From Bradysia coprophila (Eukaryota; Arthropoda; Insecta; Diptera; Sciaridae): 64,000 nucleotides of DNA. A model generated the notes under the pieces. It was given only the letters and a program-made list of their open reading frames with translations, made no database searches and had not been told where the DNA came from. Below, one piece after another: positions 33,640-43,502 of this stretch (position 1 is its first letter; the number at the start of each line of letters is the position of its first letter). The position numbers and the translations under genes were made by a program. The stretch spans positions 1,178,001 to 1,242,000 of the forward strand of contig NC_050738.1 of NCBI RefSeq assembly GCF_014529535.1, written 5' to 3'.

Positions 33640-33922
33640 ACATATAATTCGGAGCTTAGAGTAATTATACCTAGAGAGGAAATTTGTACGACGAAATGTG
33701 GTCTCAACATCAGTTTGTATAAGATACACATTTCGTATAATTTTACACCAATACATGTATGCGTTGACGCTTTTTCGCTTTTGATAGTTAAATTTGCCCT
33801 CGTAATTAAGAGGGCAAACACACATACCAATAAACATTTCGTATTTCATGTTAGGACCACATATTTTACGTAATTTTGTTCAAAATTTCCTCTCTAGGTA
33901 TAATTACTCTTAGATTCGGAGT
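33640..33922. mobile_element. Short foldback MITE with ~30-bp arms
   Basis: ttagagtaattatacctagagagg (33656 on) faces cctctctaggtataattactctta (to about 33912). The centre has gacgaaatgtg, acacatttcg and accacat words. No frame of interest. Confidence 0.6.
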
Positions 33923-35420
33923 AGGTGCAGCCACTCAGTGTTTAGTCTATATGCAACAATAATATTTCTTATGCAAATTAAAACCTACTAGTTCATTAAG
34001 TAACACAATTTTTAAACAGAGACCGTCGATTAGATCACCACAGATAGAAAATCCTAAAGTGAATTGGCCATGGAAATTTAATTTCATTTGCAAAGTTCGA
34101 CTAAAACGAATTCTCATTAGGAATTCCCATAGAGTTACACTCGATGGCAATTTCATGCTTTTAATGTACCTAAACTAACACACATACTGCAACCACAATG
34201 CCTAACATACTTCGCAATCCGTATCGCGAACAAGAATTTTCATTTACAAAAAGATTTCCCTTGTTTTTCGCTACCATTAAAATAACTTTCTATAAAATGT
34301 GGTATTATAATTACGGTAGTGATTCTCCTATCTGGAAAATTCCTTTGCTATATCATCGCCTGTACTCAATATTTACGCTGGCGCTGATGTAACTGAAAAC
34401 TCTAACCGCATTCTAAATTCCAAAATCAAAGGAACACATTTACCGTGTGTCTCAACATTTTGCACACGTGTGTTTTCATCATTGCATAGTAACCGACATA
34501 GTTTTCGCACGCACCGACATATCTATATATATCATGGGGGGTGCTTCCAGTTTATGCCGGCAATTTAAATTCAATTTCAGTTGAAATTTAATTGAAAATT
34601 TTACACTATAAATTGTTCTATGGGACACATGACCGTACGGTTTCATTTTATTCGAAACTATACGTTTAGTCCGGTCGGAGTCATAAAATTCGATACGATA
34701 AATATATACATTCTACAGGGGAACGGAACTGATTCTTCGAATAAAATAAAGGAAAATTGGGAAAATTTTAAATCGAGACCTTGACGCACGTACTCTTTGA
34801 AATGAAATACTACAAAAGAAATAGTGAAATGCTGGTAATGGTTAAATTGGAATATGGAACGAATTTTCAGTTCGTTATTGCCGAATAAGGGGATTTTCTA
34901 GGGAGTTGACATAATTTGCATTTTTAAGGTCTGAGTCAGAGATAGACGACTGATTTCAGACTTCATTGTTTATGAAGGGACCAAACAAAGCTAACTTCGC
35001 GCCACTAGATGTTGGAGTTATTCGATAGGTTTGTTCCAAATAACTGTAAACGCTAACTTTGACAACCCGAATCTATTGATTCTATTGCCTAAACTGACTG
35101 AAGTATTATACTTATATCAGCATTGAGTTGCCAAGCATCTCGCATTAACTTTCATCTGAATGTGAGAATTCTCGTTACACCTTTATTACCATAGCACTTC
35201 TAGCATTAACATAGAAAATATTTGGATGCTGGTGGTATCAGAATAGGCTTTGAATTCCTTTCGTACAGACAGGAGTTATGATTTTTATCCCATACACGCG
35301 GTGTTCGGCTGTCAAAATTACTTAACTAGAAGAATAATTCAAAAAATTACACTTTAGGTCTATGTTGTTGTCTCGTTTTTGCTAATGTGATAAAATAGAG
35401 TACACACTTGTCACTATCAG
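33923..35420. other. Intergenic, no supported gene
   Basis: Short frames only. No long inverted repeat or recognisable exon was noticed. Confidence 0.4.
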
Positions 35421-35546
35421 TTTCGGCAAGCCTCGGCGTTTCGGCAAGCCTCGACGTTTAGGCAAGCCTCGACGTTTCGGCAAGCCTCGACGTTTCGGCA
35501 AGCCTCGACGTTTCGGCAAGCCTCGACGTTTCGGCAAGCCTCGACT
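35421..35546. repeat. Minisatellite, 18-bp unit x 7
   Basis: tttcggcaagcctcgacg repeats at 35421, 35439, 35457, 35475, 35493, 35511 and 35529 with only single-base variants (cggcg, acgttta). It creates artificial repeat frames (RRGLPK units on the minus strand). Confidence 0.9.
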
Positions 35547-37017
35547 TCTTCGTGATAAGTCTGTAATATATATTTCTGGTGAGTTAAAATACACAACCCG
35601 CATACATGTTTCAAAATTTGGAGGGTTTTTAAAGTCTAACATACGTATGTTAATGCTAGGAGCAGTGCTATGCTTTTACAAAATGAATGTTTCATTTGGG
35701 ATGAGCATGGGATTAAAATTTTGTCGGTTGATTTTCAACGACCCTCACCGGACTATACGCACACGTATATAAATATACATTCACCCATTGTATTTATTGT
35801 ATTAGCTAAAGGAGCAAGTGATTGCACTTGCTCGTGTAGACCCTAAACTGAGAGAAAGTTAGCTTCCTACCAATATATCTATGGCAAAGAAGTTAAATTT
35901 ATGTATTTTATTAAACATATTTTTGAATGAAAATGTTTCCGTGAATTTAACAGTATATCACAACGTTAATAAATGTTCCGAGGCAGCGAAACATGAGTGC
36001 ATAAATATAATATTCTAAATCCCTTACAAAGGAAGAAGAATGAGAAAAAGAGCTCTGCAACATTTTCTTATATTTTTTGCCTTCTTTCGTCTTCATCCTC
36101 CATCGTCCCATACACACAATGCTATATTAAATGGCTGAGAATGGTAACGTATAGTTACGTGTATAATTCTTCGAAAAACTCTTTCATTTCCATGTTTTGT
36201 TCGCTTAAAAAGGAAGCATTTTCTACGATAGAAAATGAATAAATAAATGCTCTACTTACTTATATGGTCGCCACACAAAAGAGACACATCGATATACAGC
36301 ATACAGTATAATATGATGTTCCAGAAGAGTGAAACAGTGATTGCATTTTATATATATAAAAAAAAAATCCGAATAGAAACACATTCCATTGCTTAATGGG
36401 ATTATAGATTGCTGTAAAGAATGCAATTTCGAGTCTTTATGTTGGATTGAAAAAGGATGATACTGAAAGATTCAAATAGAAACAAAAGAGGTGACTGTCG
36501 ATGTGTGGTATTCCCATTAGTACGGTAGTAACATTGTACTCACATAACGGATAATCGTAAATTCGATGCCATTCGTACACAATATAGTAAACAAGTGCTT
36601 ACACTGTTCAAAGAGAATTTGGCATGTTGCAAAGTATTGAATCACCGACAGATTCGTTGAGTTACACAGATATGAGTTTTGTAGGTCTAATCTAAATATA
36701 GGATAGGAATGTTCGTTGTTAGCCAAAGCTTTACTGTTACAGTAAGGAATTTTGGGGAAGGATTATAGACAATATCTGGTGAATTTTGGTTTGAATGAAT
36801 TAAAGTTATGTAACTAAAGTTTAGAGTAAATTGGCGTTCACAGCCCAGAGGGCGTGACGGACCTAATGAAATAAATGATATAATAATGTACTAACAACGA
36901 CAAAAATAAGTGGAGGAAAAGTTGAAGGAAAGTCTAGTTCTGGCTAGTGTCTTCTTGTATAGAGTAAAGAGTTTGACAGATGTTGAATGAATTTAAACGG
37001 AAGAAAACCGAACCAAA
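35547..37017. other. Intergenic, no supported gene
   Basis: AT-rich. A small hairpin, gagcaagtg-attg-cacttgctc, lies at about 35812-35833. Short frames only. Confidence 0.4.
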
Positions 37018-37194
37018 TGGAGAGAACACACTCAATCACAGTATACGTGTGAATTCGTATGCCGAGAGAATTATTTTGCATAAGTATGTATGTTGCGTCT
37101 CGACTTCGTTTCGACGAAACATACATACTTATGCAAAATAATTCTCTCGGCATACGAATTCGCAAACATGCTGTGGTTGAGTGTGTTCTCTCCA
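37018..37194. repeat. 177-bp hairpin with 76-bp arms
   Basis: The left arm (37018-37093) runs tggagagaacacactcaa .. gtgaattcgtatgccgagag .. cataagtatgtatgtt. The right arm (37119-37194) is its reverse complement with a few mismatches. The loop of about 25 bp contains tcgacttcgtttcga. It could be a foldback MITE or a hairpin-RNA source. Confidence 0.8.
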
Positions 37195-37710
37195 TATGAT
37201 GAACACAATTTTATACGCTTTATTATACGAAAAACCGAAAAAAACAGAAAGAGCAAAAGAAAGTGAGAGAGTTAGCTCCGCCTTTGTATACATCAATTCA
37301 AGACAGGTCGCATGCGAGTAAAACATCATCTATATCCCTAGACCTGTTTACAAGGTCTGCTCAGAGAGAACTAAAAAACTATGGTTTCCGATAACTTTCG
37401 GCGCGTGATTTCGTCTGTTTTCGTATCATGTAAAGCATGTCAAGCGTGTAAATTTCTTTTTGTAAAATTTTCTTTCACAATTTTTTTTTCTTCAATTTTT
37501 TGTTGATAAAACTTTTGCGTACGGCGCACAATGCGTCACCCTCAGCGATATCATTTATTTTGTAAGTAAGATAAAAGACTTGCGTCACATTTACCATTTA
37601 AGGGTTTTTTAAACAAAAGAAGTAGCAGATTATATTGTGATATATCGTAGGAAGTTAGTGATTGATTGGCTACTATGGATGTATGTATCTTATTTATCTT
37701 TGAAATGTGT
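37195..37710. other. Intergenic, no gene seen
   Basis: Short frames only; no structure noted. Confidence 0.4.
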
Positions 37711-38106
37711 ATTAAGAGGCATCGATGCTTTGCTGAAAAGCATACATTTTGACGTTTTTTAAATACTGGATTTTACTAATGATTATATCTTTCCACCAGA
37801 ATCATTTTTCAAAAATATAGGACCGGAATAACAACCACTAATGTGTTAGCTTTCAACAGATTTGGTTGCAGCAGCTTGCCCAGCTCTGAGAAAACTGAAC
37901 AATGTATGAAAATTTCGTTAAACTGCTGACTTTTGTCAGAGCTGGTCAAATGACTACAACAAACTAATTTATATTTAAAACTAACATATTCGTGGTCGTC
38001 ATTGCGGTCGGACATTTTTCAGAAGTCTGATGAAAAGGTATCATCAAAAATGAAATACACACGCAAATGTGGGCTAAAATTTTAGCCAAGCACCGATGCC
38101 TCTTTT
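37711..38106. repeat. Palindromic repeat family A, fullest copy
   Basis: The left end aagaggcatcgatgctttgc faces gcaccgatgcctctt at the right. Inner arms are ttcaaaaatataggaccgg.. cactaatgtgttag against ctaacatattcgtgg.. ggtcggacatttttc. A central hairpin joins cagctctgagaaaac with cttttgtcagagctg. About 395 bp, non-coding. Confidence 0.75.
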
Positions 38107-39107
38107 AAACGAAGTCACATCGTGTCACAAAAAGACGCTTATTGTCTAACGTGTTGCATAAAACATTTTATGCAACCAGTTGTAAAAAATGAACTTTTGA
38201 ATGTAACTTTCAGTTGAATTACATTAAGCGCTTTTAGTTTACTCCAATGAGCGCTAGTCAATCACTCGGTAATACTTTTAATCAGAAGAGAAATGAAGGG
38301 CCTTCATTGAGGGCGAATGGAACTTTATTATTATTTTTAAGGTCAGAGTAATTGGATTTGATTATTTTAGTTTTATGAACCAACAACGCCGTTGATCCAC
38401 TTCACACTAACATGAAGTACTGAATTTGAAAAAGTTTTCCATTTTCTATTGGTATAATAGTAAGCAATTTTCAAAGAATCATTGTGTGCAATCAAAAGTC
38501 AAAAGTGACTGCATTGCACAAACTATTTGCCTAACTTTTCGAAACTAAAACTAAATGTGTGGCAAATACATATAAATCGATTTCAGCGGAACATTATCAC
38601 GTCGAAAATTATCATTCTCATCGAAATTGTAATTTCATTCATTTGCCAAATTGATTTACATTCATATAATTTCTACTTGCTTGTTAGATGTATTCCATAT
38701 CGGTTTATCATATCTATATATGCAGTCATGTAAACAAACTCTATGGAATAAACGACATATTAGAGACAAGCATATAGATTCAGTTCCATTACGATAAAAA
38801 TCAATTTTTGATAAACCCAAATCTCCTAAAAAGAAGTGTTATTGACACTATACTACACTACAAGAAGTCTTCGGTTTTCCCTTTCAACACATTTAATACC
38901 AATGTCCAGCCCGTATAATGTTTGGTTGTCAAAACATTATCTCGATAATCATTTGTGTAAATATAATATACGTTGAAGATATGAAATGACCCAATAAACT
39001 TGTCAGTTCCACGTAGGGTTTGAAGATTTAAAAAAAAATGAGAAAAAATATGGTGGAACACAGTTACCAGACAATAGAATATTATTCACATATTGACGCG
39101 AGAAGAG
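38107..39107. other. Intergenic, no supported gene
   Basis: Short frames only. Confidence 0.35.
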
Positions 39108-39425
39108 GTGTCGATGCTTTGCTGAAAAGCACACATTTGGGCGTTGTTTTATACTCGATTTTAGTTTACTTTTGATGATATCTTTCCATCAGAATCCTTT
39201 TTCAAAAACGTACGACCGCGAATGTCTGAGAAGACTGAACGAACAGTTTATGAAAATTTCGTTAAACTGTTCACTTTTCTCAGAACCGGGCAAACGACTA
39301 CAGCCAAAACTAATTTTTATTTAAAGTTATAACACATTCGTGGTCGTTATTGTGGTCGTGCATTTTTACAAAAAGGATTCTCATGAAAAGATATCGCGTC
39401 AAAAATGAAATACGACACACGACCA
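39108..39425. repeat. Palindromic repeat family A, copy 3
   Basis: Shares gtgtcgatgctttgctgaaaag, gatgatatctttccatcaga, acagtttatgaaaatttcg, a hairpin partner (gttaaactgttcacttttct) and cattcgtggtcgttattg with the copy at 37711. The right end is degraded. Confidence 0.7.
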
Positions 39426-39734
39426 ACCTTTCAGTTACTGGGTTTTTCATCATTTTCAACAACAATCTAGTTGATTTGCACACGCCAATTGTCATGCGGA
39501 AATCTATGTATTACTGAAGGGTAAATAACCAAGAAATGAGTATTTACGCACGCAATTTTCAGAATCCTACTACGATCACGTGCTGAAGGATTCCGTGTTA
39601 GTAACGGTTCATAAAAGGTTTGAATTTTTTCAAATATTTTCACTAGAAGTAGACAAAATCTTGTTGCTTACATGTATGTAAATGGGGTTTTACGCACACA
39701 AAGTGTTGCCGAGCTAGCTTAACAATAGTACATT

Positions 39735-39945
39735 ACTATACCAGTGAATTAATTTGATATCTAGTATCCAGATGAGTAAAAGTATCCGAGGGCTTCAGCC
39801 CGAGGTACTTTTACTCATCGTGATACGAGATATCAAATTATTTCACGTGTATAGTATGATGTTTTACTTTACGAGCGAGGGAAAGGATCTTCACTAGTGA
39901 GGGAATGGCCACATTACCTCACTAGTAAAGTAAAATAGTTATTTT
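39735..39945. mobile_element. TTACTTTAC-family palindromic element, copy 3
   Basis: gatatctagtatccagatgag faces ctcatcgtgatacgagatatc around a cgagggcttcagcccgag hairpin. A second pair, gttttactttacgagcgagg and cctcactagtaaagtaaaa, follows. It matches modules of 4640-5050. Confidence 0.65.
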
Positions 39946-40099
39946 ATGTAATTTTCAAGTGCAAATGCGGGTGCGTTGGTGAAGGCATATAAGCAAACTA
40001 ACGTTACTCATTACAACAATTACTTTTCAATAAATTTAACCTCACAATAGTTATTTACGTATCGTGGACGGTATATTTTAGGCAATCGTCGTAACTATA

Positions 40100-40395
40100 T
40101 AGATCTAGATCATCTTCAAGATACGGTACCCACAGACGTAACCTCACTTAAGTTTCGTTAAATTTTTCGTTCATTCATTCTTTTGTATGAGATTTTTTTT
40201 TAACGTGGATGGCATTTCAAACGGCCATAAAACTTGGACCCGTAAGACTACGAATGTTGGGATGAATTTTCAAAATTTTTATCGCTGAGGATGTGACAAT
40301 ATATAGTTAAGAAAGCTTCGAACAAAAATCACAAATAATGTCCCACTACGGAGGATAGAAAAAGTGGGCTCTACCGATTGAGCTACCTGGAATAT
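40100..40395 (-). repeat. Probable tRNA-derived SINE
   Basis: On the minus strand TAGCTCAATCGG (40374-40385) fits the tRNA A-box in a D-arm context (GGTAGCTCAATCGGTAGAGC), and GTTCGAAGC (40315-40323) resembles a B-box. A CCCACT..AGTGGG stem lies between them. The body (about 40100-40240) recurs in opposite orientation at 50692-50832, as expected for a dispersed SINE. The A-B spacing is too long for a functional tRNA. Confidence 0.45.
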
Positions 40396-41354
40396 TATAG
40401 TTCACATATACCGTATCATCAGAACTCTGCCCCTCCTTTCATGGTCACACAGAAAATTATTACTATTTACCTCACCGATATTGTATCCAAGCGAAAAGTG
40501 TCTTGTTTGCTTCAACTTTTACATACAATTTTTATTCGCTTCACTTGTGTCAATAAACAAAAATTGCCAACAATATATTCGATCCGTTTCGAAAGAACAA
40601 CTGATCAAATGATAAATATTTACTCACCACTCTCACGCGCCTCTTTTGGCTGACGGAACAGAAAAACAAGTCTGCTTATCTCCTGAATTCGTGTACACCA
40701 CGTCACTCGTGACTGGAAAATAAAAATGGGTTTCACTAAAGCACTTCAAGCATGAGTGGTACTCTGAATGGAGTCCTGACACTGGTCAGTGTATTACACA
40801 AATTTTAACAATGTAATAAAATCTTGAAAATGTTTTCATGAAATAGTACCCTATTTGACAGCTGTCAATCGAAGCACTTTTGCTTGAAGTGCGTTAGTTT
40901 CACGAATCACTTTTTATTATCTGGGGTGATGACTAACTTAGTAGTCATCATTAGTAACACTTGCTATACTATGTGCACAACAGGAGGTCTTGTTTATTTT
41001 GTGAACTTTCGTGGGAAATTTCATAAGGTGGGAAATGGAGGTTTGACCCAATGAAGAGTGAATGTTAAGTTGTCTATGAAAATTTCGATAGCATTTTAAT
41101 CGTGAGTTGCCCTCTGACATCTTATATTGAATTATTTGACATAAGAAAATTCACAATACAGGACAACTAACCACAGCCCAACTCTGCATGATCATTACGA
41201 CATTATTTTAATTAAAGAAAAAAAAGCTCTGTTATTTAGTAAGACAAAGGACAAATCTTTAAACTGAGAAAGAAATTACGTTGAAAGTTGTCAAAATCGG
41301 TTAACTTTCCGTCAGTTACCTTAATAGTAAAATTCTAACGAGTGGATGAAGCTA
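40396..41354. other. Intergenic, no supported gene
   Basis: A 91-codon frame at 40378-40653 overlaps the SINE head and has no family signature. Confidence 0.35.
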
Positions 41355-41791
41355 ATCCACGCCATTAGTCGTATAAATTTATACGTCAGAGAAAGCTTTT
41401 TTCTCCTTTGTTACGATCTGTCAGTTTTTCTATTTTGCGATTTAGTATGGAAATGAAAACTAAAATTGAGATATCTTTGCTGTTTTAAGCGGGTTTTCAT
41501 ATTTTTTTGGACCAAAATGTTTTAAAATGTGTTTGGAATCGATTGGCATTAACATATTGTGTGAAAATATTTTTTTCTATTTTAATATTTTACTAATGTC
41601 AATCGATTCCAAACACACTTTAAAACATTTTGGTCCAAAAAAAAATTTAAAAACCACTTAAAACAGCAGAGATATCTCAATTTTAGTTTTCATTTCCATA
41701 CTAAATCGCAAAATAGAAAAATTGACAGATCGTAACAAAGGAGAAAAAAGCTCTCTCTGACGTATAAATTTATACGACGAATGGCGTGGAT
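41355..41791. mobile_element. 437-bp foldback element with ~197-bp arms
   Basis: The left arm starts atccacgccattagtcgtat (41355) and ends near 41551 (aatcgattggcatt). The right arm (41594-41791) is its reverse complement, ending atggcgtggat, with a few differences such as an extra ct near one end. A 42-bp loop separates them. No coding capacity. Confidence 0.8.
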
Positions 41792-42337
41792 CCTATAATT
41801 TAAGCGCAGCAGCTTTTTTATTCTGAGTCTTCGAAAAGCTTACGATCGATGAGCTTTAGAGAAAACTAAAGACGTGCACCTAGCACGTGTATTGATGGCA
41901 CTGCAGATAGTTGGCTTGGTGTAGACACTGACTGAAGCGTGAGTAATAAAGTTTTAACGAATAACATTTACCATAACAATTTGAATTTGGTGATGTGGTC
42001 GGTATTTTGCATAACGTAGTATAGGAAACCTGAACATGAATGAAGAGATTTTTAATACAGATAGAATCAAAGTTCAAACATTTGCTTAACTAAAACAGAT
42101 AGAAAAAGCTTGAGCTGATCGCTTATTTTTGACGTCGGTGTCGATAACAAATGGCATGAGTGTCTAACCCAGAAAACTCAACTTCGGCATCATTCCCTAT
42201 GTGCCAATCTTAAAGAACATTAAAAGTGTAGAGATATTTAAGAAAAACATATAATCTCGTACCAAATCACCTAATTTCAATTGAATTCAATATCCACAAA
42301 AAACAATTTTCCAGAAAACGTCAAAAATTGGCAAAAT
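41792..42337. other. Region downstream of the cysteine-rich gene
   Basis: AT-rich with short frames. No gene recognised. Confidence 0.35.
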
Positions 42338-42786
42338 TTATTTTCCACTTCCGTTGATGTACGCAGCACTACATTCAACCTGACCAAATGCACATTTTAT
42401 TCTAGCCAGACAACTTTGGCTCGGATAATACAATGCATCAGGACCGCAAAACGGAAGTCGACACGGACAGAAGCATAATTCTGGTTTTGGTTCGGGTTTC
42501 GGTAGCTGGCAGGCCATAACATCAGCACTACATTCGAAAGTATCAGGGACACAGTCGATCAGAGCCAGGCATTCCTGGGACGGACGTATGCGATCATCTT
42601 CACCACCACCAGGGGGTCTGCATGGACAGAAGCAATCGTTACAATTTGGTGTAGGAACTTCTTGGCAGGCTTCGGCAGCGAAAGTCTGTAAGTGAAATGA
42701 ATGCCTTTAATTTCATTCGAGCAATAATTGCATTACTGTCTTACCAAAGCAACAATGATAACACACAAACCTTTGAAGTTTTTCAT
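42338..42786 (-). CDS. Small secreted cysteine-rich protein with internal duplication (129 aa, 2 exons)
   Basis: Exon 1 (42745-42786, 14 codons) and exon 2 (42338-42685, 116 codons) join in phase 0 across a 59-bp GT..AG intron. The start MKNFKGLCVIIVAL followed by TFAAEA is a signal peptide interrupted by the intron. The mature part is two diverged copies of one module: CNDCFCPCRPP..SQECLALIDC..FECSA and ELCFCPCRLP..SQSCLARIKC..VECSA. Each has about seven to eight cysteines, and a proline-rich KPEPKPE link joins them. I recognise no named family. It is extracellular and disulfide-rich, so roles such as gut-lining component, inhibitor or defence peptide are possible but unproven. A TATA box lies 49 bp upstream. 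The next gene along is the peritrophic mucin, on the same strand. Confidence 0.8.
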
Positions 42787-42834
42787 GGTTCGAGTTAACA
42801 AGAACGACTAAAATGTACAATTTTTCACGGGTAG

Positions 42835-42842
42835 CTTTTATA
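42835..42842 (-). promoter_or_regulatory. TATA box of the cysteine-rich gene
   Basis: TATAAAAG on the minus strand, within CTATAAAAGCT, 49-56 bp upstream of the ATG. This gives a short 5' UTR of about 20-25 bases. Confidence 0.65.
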
Positions 42843-42849
42843 GCCGATC

Positions 42850-43450
42850 ATATTCACTGTATCCCACTTGTGCTAATAATAAGAATGCTACGTATGTCCC
42901 ATATTTGCACAGACGAGGAAAAATAAGACTTCGCTGAAGTTTATTTTGCACCTTAGCAGTTTAAATATCAAATTTAAACCAGAAATTCAGTATTTCTTTA
43001 CTAAATAATCACAATAATTAACATTTTAGGTGCGTCAAGTTATTCGCTTTACATCATTGAATCTGTTTCATACTTCTGTCATTCAAAGTTACTTCAGTAT
43101 TGGTACAAAATCTTTTACTTCATTTGTTTTAACGTGCGTTTTACTACATAAGACCACATTAACTTGTGGCAGGCAGTTGTTGATTTCTATGTGTTTCTAT
43201 AAGATACTATCCTAAACCGTATGATTCATCAAATGTCATTTGTTAGAAACGGAGCGGATACAAATGTGACTCCAATGTTATTTGATTATATTAGATTAGA
43301 TCCTAGACTATCATAATCTGAAAAAAGGAAAACGAACTACAAGGCTTAGTGTTGCATATTATGCTTGCTTAGTTTTAATGAGGAAATCGTGCAGAGTTTG
43401 TAATTTGAAATACAAGAAATTTGGCATCTTTTTCCACAAAAAAAAACATT
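42850..43450. other. Gap between cysteine-rich and mucin genes
   Basis: Holds the upstream region of the cysteine-rich gene and the 3' flank of the mucin. No additional gene seen. Confidence 0.4.
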
Positions 43451-43456
43451 TTTATT
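43451..43456 (-). terminator. Poly(A) signal of the mucin gene
   Basis: AATAAA on the minus strand, about 47 bp past the stop codon of the mucin frame. Confidence 0.6.
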
Positions 43457-43502
43457 TGAAAAATGAAACATTGTCACTAATATTTTTAAAAAAATGTTTG
43501 TG

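Noticed and set aside
35421..35546. CRISPR array
   Set aside because: Units are contiguous 18-bp repeats without spacers, in a eukaryotic genome.
35382..35642. Minus-strand frames with RRGLPK or VEACRN repeats
   Set aside because: They are produced by the 18-bp minisatellite; no signal, domain or flanking exon.
40315..40390. Functional tRNA gene
   Set aside because: A-box and B-box spacing is too long, no acceptor stem pairs, and the downstream body is repeated elsewhere, so a SINE fits better.
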